Assembly (NCBI RefSeq): GCF_013394855.1
Contig: NZ_JABMLK010000001.1
Span: 1,116,001 to 1,180,000 of the forward strand
DNA: 64,000 nt
Reading direction: 5' to 3'
Origin: Limnobaculum xujianqingii
GTDB taxonomy: Bacteria; Pseudomonadota; Gammaproteobacteria; Enterobacterales; Enterobacteriaceae
Under the pieces are notes generated by a model. The model ran no database searches. It was not told the origin of the DNA and worked only from the letters and a program-made list of their open reading frames with translations. Positions 50,347-61,563 of the stretch are shown in pieces; positions within the stretch are counted from its first letter, which is position 1; each line of letters opens with the position of its first letter. A program made the translations under genes and the position numbers.

Positions 50347-50525
50347 GCTGTTTTCTCATCTAACGTCAGTTTTCGTGCTTCTGATTCAAGCAATACAGGA
50401 ATACCGTCACGAACAGCAAAAGCTAAACCATCAATCTTACAAACCAGTTCCTGATGTTCTTTATTAAATGCGAGTTTCCCATTACAAACCGGGCAAGCAA
50501 TGATTTCCAGCAAACGATGATCCAT
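50343..50525 (-). CDS. ycaR: Trm112-like protein YcaR
   Basis: A 60-aa zinc-ribbon-like protein of the UPF0434/Trm112 family: [18 protein letters not shown] with CPVC and a later Cys ([10 protein letters not shown]), then [13 protein letters not shown]. Its cellular role is not firmly known. Translationally coupled to kdsB by a 4-bp overlap. In E. coli ycaQ lies between lpxK and ycaR; here there are only about 147 noncoding bases. Confidence 0.93.
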   Translation of the reverse strand: MDHRLLEIIACPVCNGKLAFNKEHQELVCKIDGLAFAVRDGIPVLLESEARKLTLDEKTA

Positions 50526-50672
50526 GCACGACCTCTATTATCGGACGAGTAACACAACTTTGTGATGGGCAAGAATATCATATTTCACCCGAAGGTTTAA
50601 TGATAAACACCGTATGGATACTTGATTAAGCAAGATGTGTTTTAGTTATTCAACAAAACCAAGAAGGGACTA

Positions 50673-51653
50673 TTATTTCTCAATTTTACTCATAATTAAT
50701 GCTAACAATTTCTCCGCACTTTCAGCTGGAAACTGAGCATCAACGGGTAAATACCACCAATTGTTTTGAGCAAAGGCCCTGCACTTTACCGCATCCTTTT
50801 CTGTCATCAGTAAGTTTTGTTCTGTATTGACCAGATCAGCTAATAAAGCCTCAGTATATGGCTGATGATCGGCAAAAGCATGAGTTTGCTCAGGTTGCAC
50901 ATTAAGAGTATTTAAGGTTTGAAAGAAACGAGGAGGATGACCGATTCCGGCCATTGCCACAATTCGGGGAAGACCAATAACCTGGCAGCGCTCACCGCTC
51001 AGCAGATTAACTGCTTCTCCTGGTTTGAGCTCCATGGGTATTTCATTTTCCCGAGCTTTACCCCCATTGGTAATCACAGCGTCAACAGAGGCCAGACGCC
51101 CTGCTCGTTCACGCATTGGGCCTGCGGGCAGCCACCAGCCATTACCAAAACGTCGGGTACCATCAACTACGACCAGTTCAACATCCCGCTGCAATGCATA
51201 GTGTTGTAAACCATCGTCAGTGATAATGACATCCAGCTTAAATTGATTAAGTAAGGCTTTTACTGCATCTGAACGCACTGGAGCAACGGCTACTGGCACT
51301 CCTGTACGCTGGAAGATGAGCACTGGCTCATCTCCTGCAACTTCTGTCGTAGTATTTTGATCTAATACCAGAGGATAGTGGGCAGATTTTCCACCATATC
51401 CCCGGGATACTACACCAGCACGAATGCCCTGACGCTGTAGATTCTCCACCAGCCAAATCGCTACTGGCGTTTTACCATTACCACCCGCGGTCAGATTACC
51501 TACCACCACAACCGGTACCGGCGAACGCCATGACTTCAACCAGCCACAACGATATCCAAGCTGCCTTAAACCGCTAATCAAGCCATATAGCCAGGAAAGC
51601 GGCAACAGCAGTAAGTATAATTTGGATTCACCGGACCAGATGCGCTCGATCAT
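50673..51653 (-). CDS. lpxK: Tetraacyldisaccharide 4'-kinase LpxK
   Basis: LpxK phosphorylates the lipid A precursor (disaccharide-1-phosphate) at the 4' position on the inner face of the inner membrane. The N-terminal membrane-anchoring helix ([18 protein letters not shown]) is followed by a P-loop [13 protein letters not shown] and the conserved [12 protein letters not shown]. Length is 326 aa (328 in E. coli). Its start overlaps the msbA stop by 4 bp, so the lipid A kinase and flippase are coupled. Confidence 0.95.
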   Translation of the reverse strand: MIERIWSGESKLYLLLLPLSWLYGLISGLRQLGYRCGWLKSWRSPVPVVVVGNLTAGGNGKTPVAIWLVENLQRQGIRAGVVSRGYGGKSAHYPLVLDQNTTTEVAGDEPVLIFQRTGVPVAVAPVRSDAVKALLNQFKLDVIITDDGLQHYALQRDVELVVVDGTRRFGNGWWLPAGPMRERAGRLASVDAVITNGGKARENEIPMELKPGEAVNLLSGERCQVIGLPRIVAMAGIGHPPRFFQTLNTLNVQPEQTHAFADHQPYTEALLADLVNTEQNLLMTEKDAVKCRAFAQNNWWYLPVDAQFPAESAEKLLALIMSKIEK

Positions 51654-53398
51654 TGGCTAAACTGCATCCGATGCAACTGGGCATAAACGCCACTATTCTT
51701 AATCAATGTTTCATGATTGCCACGCTCAACAATACGTCCATCTTCAATAACCAGAATTTCATCTGCTTTCTCAATAGTGGACAAGCGATGGGCAATCACC
51801 AGAGAAGTACGGTTTTTCTGCAATTCATCCAACGCAGCCTGAATAGCCCGCTCTGATTCGGTATCCAGAGCAGAAGTAGCTTCATCAAGGATCAGAATTG
51901 GGCTATCTCTTAATAATGCCCGGGCAATAGCAATACGCTGACGTTGACCACCGGATAGCAGCACCCCATTTTCGCCAATTACGGTATCGAGGCCATTATC
52001 CATCTTATTGATGAAATCCATGGCATAAGCCATGGTGGCTGCTTTTTCTATATCTTCACGAGAGTATTCAGTGGTGCGGGCATAAGCGATATTATTGGCA
52101 ATAGTGTCATTAAACAGATGAACATTTTGAGAAACTACCGCCACCTGAGAACGCAACGATGCCAGGGTATATTCACGAATTTCATGACCATCAATCAGAA
52201 TTTCACCTTCCTGAATGTCATAAAAACGCGTCAATAAATTAGCTATCGTTGATTTACCAGAACCAGAACGACCAACTAATGCTACGGTTTTTCCCGCAGG
52301 GATCGTCAAATTGATATTTCTTAATGCCGGTTCATCTTTGGTTGGATAGGTAAATGTCACATTACGCAGTTCAACATTGCCCTGTACACGGTCAACTTTT
52401 AAGGTTCCGGTATCTTGTTCTGTTTCCATATCCAGAATGGCGAATAGTGTCTGACAGGCAGCCATACCGCGTTGGAATTGAGCATTCACGTTAGTTAACG
52501 ATTTAAGTGGCTTCATCAATGCCACCATCGAAGAGAACACCACGGTTATGGTACCCGCAGTCAAGGTATCCATAATGCTCGGGAAGCTGGCGGCAAACAG
52601 TACCAACGCCAGCGCCGTTGAGGCTATCAGTTGGACAATAGGATCAGAGATGGCCGATGCAGCAACCATCTTCATACCTTGCTGGCGCATTCTGTTACTA
52701 ACTTTATTAAAACGGTTGGTTTCTACATCCTGACCGCCAAACAGTAATACTTCTTTATGCCCTTTTAGCATCTGTTCAGCACTGGCGGTAACTTGTCCCA
52801 TGGTGTTTTGCATATTTTTGCTGATACTGCGAAAACGCTTGGAAACGAAGCGGATAACAAAAGAGACAACCGGTGCCAGAATTACCAAAATCAAAGATAG
52901 CTGCCAACTGTTATAAAACATGATGCTAAACAGAGCCAGTATATAAGCCCCTTCACGAACTACTGTGATTAAAGCACCAGAAGAAGAGGAAGCAACCTGT
53001 TCTGAATCGTAAGTTATACGGGACAATAGCGTTCCCGTTGACTGCTGATCAAAGAAAGAAACTGGCATATTCATCATATGACCGAATAGTCGACGACGAA
53101 CGGTCATGACCACCTTGCCAGAAACCCACGACAAGCAATAGGTTGATACATAGCTGGTAATGCCGCGCATGACCATCAGCCCAAGCACAACCAATGGCAT
53201 CCAGACTAATACGTTGCTTCCCGTTTTACCAAAACCATCATCCAACAAAGGTTTCAGTAATGAGAGCATCATAGCATCAGTACCGGCATTCAAAATCAGC
53301 GCCACGGCAGCGACAATTAATCCGAGCTTAAATGGCTTAATCAATGGCCATAAACGGCCAAATGTTTGCCACGTAGTTAGGTCTTTATCATTCAACAT
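51650..53398 (-). CDS. msbA: Lipid A/phospholipid ABC flippase MsbA
   Basis: MsbA flips core-lipid A across the inner membrane. The half-transporter has six membrane helices in residues 20-320, then a nucleotide-binding domain with Walker [15 protein letters not shown] (about residue 376), signature [16 protein letters not shown], Walker [13 protein letters not shown] and H-loop IAHRLSTI. Length is 582 aa, the same as E. coli. It lies downstream of comEC with a 35-bp gap. Confidence 0.97.
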   Translation of the reverse strand: MLNDKDLTTWQTFGRLWPLIKPFKLGLIVAAVALILNAGTDAMMLSLLKPLLDDGFGKTGSNVLVWMPLVVLGLMVMRGITSYVSTYCLSWVSGKVVMTVRRRLFGHMMNMPVSFFDQQSTGTLLSRITYDSEQVASSSSGALITVVREGAYILALFSIMFYNSWQLSLILVILAPVVSFVIRFVSKRFRSISKNMQNTMGQVTASAEQMLKGHKEVLLFGGQDVETNRFNKVSNRMRQQGMKMVAASAISDPIVQLIASTALALVLFAASFPSIMDTLTAGTITVVFSSMVALMKPLKSLTNVNAQFQRGMAACQTLFAILDMETEQDTGTLKVDRVQGNVELRNVTFTYPTKDEPALRNINLTIPAGKTVALVGRSGSGKSTIANLLTRFYDIQEGEILIDGHEIREYTLASLRSQVAVVSQNVHLFNDTIANNIAYARTTEYSREDIEKAATMAYAMDFINKMDNGLDTVIGENGVLLSGGQRQRIAIARALLRDSPILILDEATSALDTESERAIQAALDELQKNRTSLVIAHRLSTIEKADEILVIEDGRIVERGNHETLIKNSGVYAQLHRMQFSQ

Positions 53399-53432
53399 TA
53401 GTTACCAACATTATGCGAAATAGCGCGTTATT

Positions 53433-55725
53433 CTACTCATTATGAAGCAAAGAACCAAACCACTGGTGATACCAACGGGGTATAAAATGCTCTCTGAGGG
53501 TTAATATTCTATATTTATCTTTATAAAACAATACACTAAGCTGACCGGATTTTGCAGTAGAAATCCATCTTACCCCGGACTTTTTATATCGCTGTTCCAC
53601 ACTTTTAGCCGGGAGATGCCAGGGATTATAACGTGATACCGAAGTTAATGTAGCCTGTGGATTAACCGCCTGTATAAAGGCGACTGTGGATGAACTTTTA
53701 CTTCCATGATGTGGAGTCTGTAAAATATCACTATCCAACGCATTGCCATAATGCTTAACTAAATTTAGTTCCTGGATGCTTTCCAAATCTCCCGTTAATA
53801 AGACACTGTATTTACCATCACTGATACGCAAGACACAAGAGTTGGCATTATAAGCATGAGTAGCCAAAACCGTTGGCCAAAGCACATTAAAGGTTAAATG
53901 ACCCCCATTGCCAACTATCTCCCTGCTGACAACTTCCTCCTGATGAAATCACAGGGGTGCGTAACCAAGCCTCAGGATAGGCTTTCTGTAATACTTCCAG
54001 ACCACCGATATGATCCATATCCTGATGGCTGATAATCATGCCCAGCAACGATAAACGATGCCAGTTTAGAAATGGCATTATCTCTTTTTCTGCCATGGAG
54101 CCACCATTCCAGCGATTACCGGTATCATAAATAATGGCATGCTCTCCCTGTCGAATAACCACAGCTAAACCATGGCCGACATCCAGCATATCAATTCGCC
54201 ATTTCTCATCAGGCTTTTGCCAGAATGGAACCAGAATAGTGATGAAAGTTACCCATGGTGTAAACAACCCACAGCGCCATAATGAGAGACGCCAGCAGAT
54301 TATCAGCAGCCAGCCTAGCCCACTAAATAACAGCATTGAACTGGTAACGCTGGCCCATCCATGTTGTAACTCTTCCAGTATAAACAGTACGCCGGATAAT
54401 GAGTAATCGGCAATCCACCAAAATAACATTGCTATAGATGGTAACCAGAAAAAAAGCAATCCCAGTAATATTGCCGGAACAGTTACAAACGAGACCACGG
54501 GTACAGCAACAAGATTTGCAGGCAACGATGTCCAACTAATACCATGAAACATAAAAAGCTGTACTGGTATAAGTAAAATCATCATGGCTAACTGTAGATG
54601 AAACCAACGAGCTAAAACCCGATAACAGAAGGTTATCCAGTCAGGCAATGGAACCCACTGAAACCAAAAAATCAATCCGGCAACCGCCAGACAGGATAGC
54701 CATAAACTATCCGATAGAATCATCAACGGATCGAATATCAATAATAATGTAATGATACGCAACCAAACCTGCCATGGCGTCCAGTTAATGCCTTTAGCTC
54801 TGAGTAACATCCAGAATGAAAGCGCCAGAAAGGCTCTTAAAACGGGAGGATTTACCCCTGATAACCAAACATATAGGGTTGCGGTTATCCATCCCAATAG
54901 TATAGGGAAGCACAACCCTATATAACGATTACGGAAAAAGTACTGTATACCTCTGGCTAAAATCCAGCCTACCAGGGCCGCCAGAGAAATATGTAAACCT
55001 GATATCGCCATCAGATGCGCGGTTCCCGTTTGTAAAAACAGTGACCTTCGTTCCGATGACATCCCTCCCCGCTCACCAAATGCCAGGGCTAAAATGATAT
55101 CCTGAGTTGCTAAAGATGCTATGGTTTGTTGCACCCGACAAATTAATTTCTGTCGGATATCTATTGATTTATCGAGTATTTTTGCCGATTTCACTTGCCC
55201 AACCAGAGGTTGGTGAATAGCCATAGCCTTACGCTGTTGATCATAACCCTCCTGATTTAAACGACTGTGAACCGCTTTGAATGACAGATTTAACTGCCAT
55301 TGCTGTCCTGCCGCCATTTGTCGGGCAATTACCTGATCGTTCATCGAAAAATGAAGTGGTAAGGTGAAATATTCAGTCCATGGTAATGGCTGGCCATCTA
55401 TCTGCTTCACTCGTAGCAACAAAAATTGAGACTCTTCTGTATTGATATCAGCGCTAACGATTTCTCCCTGAACCTGAGCTGAACGCTCTACATAGCGGTT
55501 AACCTGACGATAAACCCCTTCGGCATACCACGTACTCCATAGAAAACTGAGTAATATAATAGAGAAAAGCCTTCTCTTATTTCCACAACATCCCGCACAC
55601 ATCAATGCAATTCCCGCAACCGACCACCAAATCAATGAAGAAGGTAATTTGGGAAGAAATAGCAAAGGTAAAGTACCGCTAATCACCGCACATGAAATGA
55701 GATCGATTGAGAGGGATGAACGCAA
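53433..55725 (-). pseudogene. comEC: ComEC/Rec2-like DNA uptake channel (YcaI), frameshifted
   Basis: ComEC forms the inner-membrane channel for single-stranded DNA uptake; the E. coli homologue is YcaI. The first frame (TTG 55725, AAGGA 8 nt upstream; 612 codons) covers the OB and competence membrane domains (GERGGMSSERRSLFLQTGTAHLMAISGLHI) and the start of the beta-lactamase-like domain (DVGHGLAVVI, SHQDMDHIGG). It ends at TAA 53887. The remainder (53885 onward, NSCVLRISDGKYSVLLTGDLE, TPHHGSK) is in the next frame. One extra base near TTTAACCTTTAATG explains it. Either a true frameshift or a sequencing error. Confidence 0.85.
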
Positions 55726-55916
55726 AATAGAGATCCTTGAATAACATCTGATACTGTTTTGTTATTCAACTTTATAAATGGATATCTATTACAGAACGAA
55801 TCAAGAAAAACAGAACATCGAACCGGAAGGCAATATTTTATAACACTTGCAAGAGGTTACATCAGGGATGCGAGGCTGGTCGAATTTTTCTGTAATTTAT
55901 AACATTAGAGCCAATA

Positions 55917-55950
55917 AAAAATCCGGAACAGATTAACTGGTCCGGATTTT
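55917..55950 (-). terminator. Intrinsic terminator after ihfB
   Basis: Minus strand AAAATCCGGA ... TCCGGATTTTTT, a 10-bp perfect stem with a T run, about 35 bp after the ihfB stop. Confidence 0.92.
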
Positions 55951-55985
55951 ACAATTAAGTCAAACAGGCAAGGATTTACGGATTA

Positions 55986-56270
55986 TTAACCGTAAATATT
56001 CGCACGATCGCGTAACTCTTTACCTGGTTTGAAGTGAGGAACATATTTGCTTTCCAGTTCCACTTTCTCACCCGTTTTAGGGTTACGTCCAACACGCGGG
56101 GCACGGTAGTGAAGAGAAAAACTGCCAAACCCACGGATCTCGATGCGTTCACCACCGGCTAAAGTTACAGCCATATGTTCAAGCATCTCTTTCACTGCAT
56201 CTTCAACTGATTTAGTTGGTAAATGAGTGTGTCTACTAGCGAGTCTTTCTATAAGTTCAGACTTGGTCAT
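55986..56270 (-). CDS. ihfB: Integration host factor beta subunit
   Basis: IHF-beta pairs with IHF-alpha to bend DNA at specific sites. The 94-aa protein (the same length as E. coli) shows [20 protein letters not shown], the [21 protein letters not shown] beta-arm with the intercalating Pro region, and the C-terminal [15 protein letters not shown]. It follows rpsA as in E. coli, with a hairpin between them. Confidence 0.97.
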   Translation of the reverse strand: MTKSELIERLASRHTHLPTKSVEDAVKEMLEHMAVTLAGGERIEIRGFGSFSLHYRAPRVGRNPKTGEKVELESKYVPHFKPGKELRDRANIYG

Positions 56271-56303
56271 CGTTCCTCCAAGCTTATCAGCTCAACTACC
56301 GAA

Positions 56304-56322
56304 GGGGCAGCATTGCTGCCCC
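56304..56322 (-). terminator. Hairpin between rpsA and ihfB
   Basis: GGGGCAGC-ATT-GCTGCCCC is a strong 8-bp stem seven bases after the rpsA stop. No T run follows; it may protect or partly terminate rpsA mRNA. Confidence 0.55.
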
Positions 56323-56328
56323 TCGCCA

Positions 56329-58014
56329 TTATTCGCCTTTAGCTGCTTTAAATGCTTCAGCCATAGCGTTAGAGAATCCACCTTCTTCCTGCTTAGCACT
56401 GTTAGTGTTATTAACAGTAGCAACGGCTTCTTTCTCATCAGCTTCATCTTTAGCACGCACAGACAGGCTGATTACACGGTTTTTACGATCAACACCAGTG
56501 TATTTAGCTTCAACTTCATCACCAACGCTCAGAACCGTCGTTGCATCTTCAACACGATCACGGCTTGCATCAGAAGCACGCAGGTAACCTTCAACGCCAC
56601 CCGCTAATTCAACTGTAGCACCTTTTGCGTCAACTGCTGTAACTTTCCCTTTAACAATAGCACCTTTCTTGTTGTTAGCCAGGTAGTTGTTAAATGGATC
56701 TTCAGCTAATTGCTTAACGCCTAAGGAGATACGCTCACGCTCTGCATCAACTTGCAGAACCACAGCGGCGATTTCGTCACCTTTCTTATAGTCACGAACC
56801 GCTTCTTCTCCGGCAACGTTCCAGGAGATGTCCGACAGGTGAACCAGACCATCAATACCGCCGTCTAAGCCGATGAAGATACCAAAGTCAGTGATTGACT
56901 TGATCTTACCTTCAACACGCTCGCCCTTGTTATGGGTCTCTGCGAATTGCTGCCATGGGTTAATTTTGCACTGCTTCAGACCCAGGGAGATACGACGACG
57001 TTCTTCGTCGATATCCAGAACCATAACTTCAACCACATCGCCCACGTTAACAACTTTAGATGGGTGAATGTTTTTGTTGGTCCAATCCATTTCTGAAACG
57101 TGTACCAGACCTTCAACGCCTTCTTCGATTTCAACGAAGCAGCCGTAATCAGTCAGGTTGGTTACGCGGCCAGTCAGTTTAGTACCTTCCGGGTAACGCT
57201 TAGCGATAGCTACCCATGGATCTTCGCCTAACTGCTTCAGACCCAGTGAAACACGGGTACGATCGCGGTCGAACTTAAGAACTTTAACCAGGATTTCATC
57301 GCCAACATTAACGATTTCGCTAGGATGCTTAACGCGTTTCCAGGCCATATCAGTAATGTGTAACAGGCCGTCAACGCCGCCCAGATCAACGAATGCACCG
57401 TAGTCAGTAAGGTTCTTAACAATACCTTTAACTTCCATGCCTTCTTGCAGGTTTTCCAGCAGTTGATCGCGCTCTGCACTGTTTTCTGATTCGATTACAG
57501 CACGGCGAGAAACAACAACGTTGTTACGTTTTTGGTCAAGTTTGATAACCTTGAACTCAAGCTCTTTGCCCTCTAAATGCAGCGTGTCACGAACAGGACG
57601 AACGTCTACCAGTGAACCTGGTAAGAACGCACGAATGCCGTTAAGCTCAACGGTAAATCCACCTTTGACCTTGCCATTGATAATACCAATAACAGTTGCA
57701 GCTTCTTCAGAAGCTTTTTCCAGCGTGATCCAAGCTTCATGACGCTTAGCTTTCTCACGAGACAGCAGAGTTTCACCGAAACCATCTTCGATAGCATCCA
57801 GCGCTACGTCTACTTCGTCACCAACCTGGATTTCCAGTTCGCCCTGAGCGTTTTTAAACTGTTCTACTGGGATTGCAGATTCTGACTTCAGACCTGCGTC
57901 AACCAGAACAACGTCTTTATCAATAGCAACAACAACGCCACGTACAATGGAACCCGGACGGGTTTCAATTTCATTCAGGGATTCTTCAAAGAGTTGAGCA
58001 AAAGATTCAGTCAT
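56329..58014 (-). CDS. rpsA: Ribosomal protein S1
   Basis: S1 brings mRNA to the 30S subunit. The ATG at 58014 ([21 protein letters not shown]) is the E. coli start; the longer frame to 58104 is leader. Six S1/OB domains are visible through repeated [21 protein letters not shown] motifs. Length is 561 aa (557 in E. coli). The ribosome site is weak (GAAG about 9 nt upstream), which fits the known non-canonical, autoregulated initiation of rpsA; the leader was not folded here. Confidence 0.97.
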   Translation of the reverse strand: MTESFAQLFEESLNEIETRPGSIVRGVVVAIDKDVVLVDAGLKSESAIPVEQFKNAQGELEIQVGDEVDVALDAIEDGFGETLLSREKAKRHEAWITLEKASEEAATVIGIINGKVKGGFTVELNGIRAFLPGSLVDVRPVRDTLHLEGKELEFKVIKLDQKRNNVVVSRRAVIESENSAERDQLLENLQEGMEVKGIVKNLTDYGAFVDLGGVDGLLHITDMAWKRVKHPSEIVNVGDEILVKVLKFDRDRTRVSLGLKQLGEDPWVAIAKRYPEGTKLTGRVTNLTDYGCFVEIEEGVEGLVHVSEMDWTNKNIHPSKVVNVGDVVEVMVLDIDEERRRISLGLKQCKINPWQQFAETHNKGERVEGKIKSITDFGIFIGLDGGIDGLVHLSDISWNVAGEEAVRDYKKGDEIAAVVLQVDAERERISLGVKQLAEDPFNNYLANNKKGAIVKGKVTAVDAKGATVELAGGVEGYLRASDASRDRVEDATTVLSVGDEVEAKYTGVDRKNRVISLSVRAKDEADEKEAVATVNNTNSAKQEEGGFSNAMAEAFKAAKGE

Positions 58015-58156
58015 GTTATTAATCTTCAGGATTCTTAAATTTAACGTCCATCTGACATCCGGCCCGATGGGGTTGTTATACATACCCTGCTTACATCCAT
58101 GCAACAGAGTTATTCACAAAAAGCCCACTGCCTAAAAAATAAGCAGTAGACATGAA

Positions 58157-58834
58157 TTATTTTAGCACACTTTGCACATAAGCTAATGTACGCTCGATCA
58201 CTTCATCAACACTCATATGGGTTGAATCCACCATCAACGCATCAGCCGCTGGAACAAGGGGCGCAACCGCCCGATTACGATCCCGGGAATCCCGTTCCTG
58301 TATCTCGGACAAAAGACGTTCAAATTTAACACACTGGCCCTTTTCCTGCAACTGTAGCATGCGCCTTCTGGCTCTCTCTTCTGCGCTCGCATCAAGAAAA
58401 ATTTTCACCGGCGCATCAGGGAAAACAATAGTCCCCATATCACGACCATCCGCGATTAGCCCTGGGGCCTCTCGAAATGCTCGTTGACGACGCAACAATG
58501 CTTCTCTGACGCGTGGAAATGCAGCAACTTGAGAGGCCGCATTTCCTACGGTCTCATTACGAATTTCATTGGTTACTGTTTCACCCTCAAGAATCACCTG
58601 TAATTGGTTTTGTTGAGAAATGAAACGGACATCCAAATGAATAGCCAGAGGAACCAGCGCCTCTTCTGAGGCCAGATTCACTTCATGATGTAGTGCTGCT
58701 AATGCTAAAACGCGATAAATAGCACCCGAATCCAGTAAATGCCAACCCAGTTTTTCAGCCAAAGCCTGACAAAGTGTTCCTTTTCCCACTCCGCTTGGAC
58801 CGTCAACGGTTATTACCGGCACAACTGCTGTCAT
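58157..58834 (-). CDS. cmk: Cytidylate kinase
   Basis: Cmk phosphorylates CMP and dCMP. The P-loop [15 protein letters not shown] is at residues 8-22, with [20 protein letters not shown] and [13 protein letters not shown] all conserved. Length is 225 aa (227 in E. coli). It sits upstream of rpsA, and the aroA side is separated by a 545-bp gap that contains a MITE-like element. Confidence 0.96.
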   Translation of the reverse strand: MTAVVPVITVDGPSGVGKGTLCQALAEKLGWHLLDSGAIYRVLALAALHHEVNLASEEALVPLAIHLDVRFISQQNQLQVILEGETVTNEIRNETVGNAASQVAAFPRVREALLRRQRAFREAPGLIADGRDMGTIVFPDAPVKIFLDASAEERARRRMLQLQEKGQCVKFERLLSEIQERDSRDRNRAVAPLVPAADALMVDSTHMSVDEVIERTLAYVQSVLK

Positions 58835-59061
58835 ATCGAGCTCCTCTAAACCAGAAAATCATGATGTGCTTCAATAAAGCATATTGCGTGATTATACGCA
58901 TCATCCTCGCTAACTGACAGAATATGTATCAGGCACAGTCGCATGTAAAAATAACAAAACCTTATATTTCAATAAGAAAAAACATAAATAGATGGGTGTT
59001 AAATAGATTTTTAGCGGAAAAGAGATGGAGTTTATTACCTGAATCGTGCAAATAACAGATC

Positions 59062-59366
59062 AGTGATACAGGCAATTAAAGCCTGTATCACTCAGATTGA
59101 TGACAAAGTCTGATAGTTCTGTTTAGTACCTTGAGATAGCCAATCGTTGGGAGGGACGGGCGTGGGGGTCGACTTGGCGCCAGCCAACGAAGTGCCCGTA
59201 GCCCGGCCGGGCCCAACGCACTCCGTAGCTGAGTACAGACGCTTTACCGGCCGTTCTCAGTGCAGATATAAGCACCCTGTTTTTACGGTCGGAATAGACT
59301 CAGATGCTGATTCATTAGGTTTGTCAGCAGTCTGAGTGATACCGGCAATTAAAACCTGTATCACTT
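59062..59366. mobile_element. MITE-like element with structured termini and core
   Basis: The 305-bp unit has imperfect terminal inverted repeats of about 47 bp. The left end reads AGTGATACAGGCAATTAAAG and continues to TGATGACAAAG; the right end, reverse-complemented, reads AGTGATACAGGTTTTAATTG and continues to TGCTGACAAAC. Each terminus contains its own hairpin (GTGATACAGGC / GCCTGTATCAC on the left). No protein of note is encoded. The core is much more GC-rich than its surroundings and strongly folded. It could be a non-autonomous transposon of the MITE/ERIC kind. No clear target duplication was found beyond AAATAAC-like similarity on both sides. Confidence 0.6.
59145..59218. other. GC-rich nested hairpin core of the MITE-like element
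   Basis: Outer stem CGTTGGG (59145-59151) / CCCAACG (59212-59218) encloses a second stem ACGGGC (59156-59161) / GCCCGT (59194-59199). That stem holds a hairpin TTGGC-GCCA-GCCAA (59174-59187). Next to it lies a 12-bp palindrome GCCCGGCCGGGC (59201-59212). This predicts a branched DNA or RNA structure on either strand. Confidence 0.6.
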
Positions 59367-59378
59367 AAAATAACCAAG

Positions 59379-60665
59379 TTATGCCAACTGACTTAAACGA
59401 GCGAACTGTTTAAAATAATCAGGGAAGGTTTTAGCCGTACATTTAGGATCCAAAATGGTAACCGGCGTATCAGACAGTGCGACCAGTGAAAAACACATCG
59501 CCATACGGTGATCGTTATAAGTTTCAATCTCCGCGTGTTTCAGCTGTAGAGGTGGAACAACTCGAATATAATCTTCCCCCTCTTCCACTTCTGCTCCTAC
59601 TTTTCTCAGTTCAGTTGCCATTGCGCTGAGGCGATCGGTCTCTTTCACTCGCCAGTTATAGATATTACGAATGCGCGTTTCCCCTTTGGCAAACAGCGCA
59701 GTGGTGGCAATAGTCATCGCAGCATCGGGAATATGATTCATATCCATATCAATACCGTTCAACACACCGTGCTGACATTCAATAAAATCATCACCCCAGA
59801 TAATTTTGGCACCCATAGCTTCCAGCACGTCAGCAAAACGAATATCACCCTGAACACTGTTTTTACCAATGCCCGTCACCCGTACGCTACCGCCTTTAAT
59901 CGCAGCAGCGGCGAGAAAGTAAGATGCCGAAGAAGCGTCACCTTCAACCAGATATTGTTCCACGGCACGATACTGCTGCTGCCCTTTGACGTGGAAAACC
60001 TGATAGTTGTCATGGCTTACTTCAACACCAAAATCACGCATCATATGCAGTGTGATTTCAATATAAGGTTTTGAAACCAAATCACCTTTAATCGTAATAT
60101 GGGTATCCTGCATCGCCAGCGGGGCCGCCATTAGTAAGGCTGTTAAAAATTGACTGGATACCGAACCATCTACAGAGATGTTTCCCCCTTGAAATCCACC
60201 CCGAAGTCGAAGCGGTGGGTAATCTTGTTGCTCAAGATAATCAATTCTGGCACCGCCCTGGCGTAATGAATCAACCAGATGCCCAATCGGACGCTCTTTC
60301 ATTCGAGGTTCGCCGGTCAGGATGATATCACCCTGCCCCAGACTTAATGCCGCAGCCAGTGGGCGCATAGCCGTACCAGCATTACCCAAAAATATTTCTA
60401 ATGCGCTATGGGCTTTTAATGGTCCACCAGCACCCTCGATATCACAAATGGTATGGCAATCAGATAATTGATAGTGAACACCCAGCGCTTTTAATGCGTT
60501 AAGCATATGACGAACGTCATCACTGTCTAACAGGTTAGTTAGTCGGGTTTTGCCCTGAGCCATTGCTGCTAAGAGTAACGCCCGGTTAGAAACACTTTTT
60601 GAACCAGGCAAATTAATAGTTCCATCAAATTTCGCAATGGGTTGTAGGGTTAACGATTCCAGCAT
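59379..60665 (-). CDS. aroA: EPSP synthase (3-phosphoshikimate 1-carboxyvinyltransferase)
   Basis: AroA condenses PEP with shikimate-3-phosphate in the shikimate pathway; it is the target of glyphosate. Class I motifs [27 protein letters not shown] and RPIGHL, and catalytic regions near [10 protein letters not shown] and [10 protein letters not shown], are present. Length is 428 aa (427 in E. coli). In E. coli aroA follows serC directly; here a racemase gene is between them. Confidence 0.97.
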   Translation of the reverse strand: MLESLTLQPIAKFDGTINLPGSKSVSNRALLLAAMAQGKTRLTNLLDSDDVRHMLNALKALGVHYQLSDCHTICDIEGAGGPLKAHSALEIFLGNAGTAMRPLAAALSLGQGDIILTGEPRMKERPIGHLVDSLRQGGARIDYLEQQDYPPLRLRGGFQGGNISVDGSVSSQFLTALLMAAPLAMQDTHITIKGDLVSKPYIEITLHMMRDFGVEVSHDNYQVFHVKGQQQYRAVEQYLVEGDASSASYFLAAAAIKGGSVRVTGIGKNSVQGDIRFADVLEAMGAKIIWGDDFIECQHGVLNGIDMDMNHIPDAAMTIATTALFAKGETRIRNIYNWRVKETDRLSAMATELRKVGAEVEEGEDYIRVVPPLQLKHAEIETYNDHRMAMCFSLVALSDTPVTILDPKCTAKTFPDYFKQFARLSQLA

Positions 60666-60731
60666 GGGTAAATGTTCTCTTGTTATCTATTTTGAATATT
60701 CAAATCGGTAAAAACTAATTTGCAGTTATCT

Positions 60732-61427
60732 TCAGGCTTTCAACGAAAGCTCTGCCGCACGCACGGCGTGTATCTCTGCGGTGTCATATAAAGGCACGGA
60801 GGCATCTTTAGCGCCAACCAACAGACCTATCTCAGTACAGCCCAGAATAATTCCCTGAGCGCCTTTATCAGCCAACTGCTGCATGATTCGGCTAAATTGT
60901 TGACGAGATTCTGTATCAATCTTGCCCAGACAAAGCTCTTGATAAATTACGCGATGCACAATTTCACGATCTGCTTCATCGGGTACAATAACCTCAATGC
61001 CATGCTGACTACTGAGTCGTCCCTTATAAAAATCTTGTTCCATGGTAAAACGAGTGCCTAACAGGCCAACTTTCTTAATACCATCTTCCAGAATAACGTC
61101 TGCTGTTGCATCAGCAATATGGCAAACAGGAATCGCAACCGCATTCTCTACCGTTTCATACACCTTGTGCATAGTGTTGGTACAAATAACTAAAAAATCG
61201 GCACCCGCACCTTCGAGCTTACGCGCTGCTTTTGCCAGATGCTCACCCGCGGCCGCCCAATCTCCCTGATGCTGTAACTGTTCTATTTCCTGAAAATCAA
61301 CGCTTAACAGTACAATTTTAGCCGAATGCAAACCACCAAGATGATGACGGATGGTTTCATTGATATGACGATAATAAGGGATAGTTGATTCCCAACTCAT
61401 ACCGCCAATAAGCCCTATCGTTTTCAT
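60732..61427 (-). CDS. Aspartate/glutamate racemase, YgeA-like
   Basis: A cofactor-independent PLP-free amino-acid racemase of the Asp/Glu/hydantoin family, close to E. coli YgeA (broad racemase with preference for homoserine). The ATG at 61427 gives MKTIGLIGGMSWESTIPYYR. The two catalytic cysteines lie in VICTNTMHKV and ILGCTEIGLLV. Length is 231 aa (230 in E. coli YgeA); a start at 61442 would add 5 residues. It sits between serC and aroA, in the same direction, whereas E. coli ygeA is elsewhere next to lysA. It may supply D-amino acids or scavenge them; function here is inferred. Confidence 0.9.
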   Translation of the reverse strand: MKTIGLIGGMSWESTIPYYRHINETIRHHLGGLHSAKIVLLSVDFQEIEQLQHQGDWAAAGEHLAKAARKLEGAGADFLVICTNTMHKVYETVENAVAIPVCHIADATADVILEDGIKKVGLLGTRFTMEQDFYKGRLSSQHGIEVIVPDEADREIVHRVIYQELCLGKIDTESRQQFSRIMQQLADKGAQGIILGCTEIGLLVGAKDASVPLYDTAEIHAVRAAELSLKA

Positions 61428-61563
61428 TGGGTTAGCTCTCAATCATTACAATTTTTGTCTGATAATTATATGGCTATAAAATAAATCTCTGACAACAGAC
61501 AAATCAAATCGTCTGTTGTCGAGTTATTACTGTTGAATTTATACGATCGTCAACCAACGGTAA

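Noticed and set aside
59147..59335. Plus-strand frame of 62 codons in the cmk-aroA gap
   Set aside because: It runs through the palindromic core of the MITE-like element; composition reflects stems, not coding.
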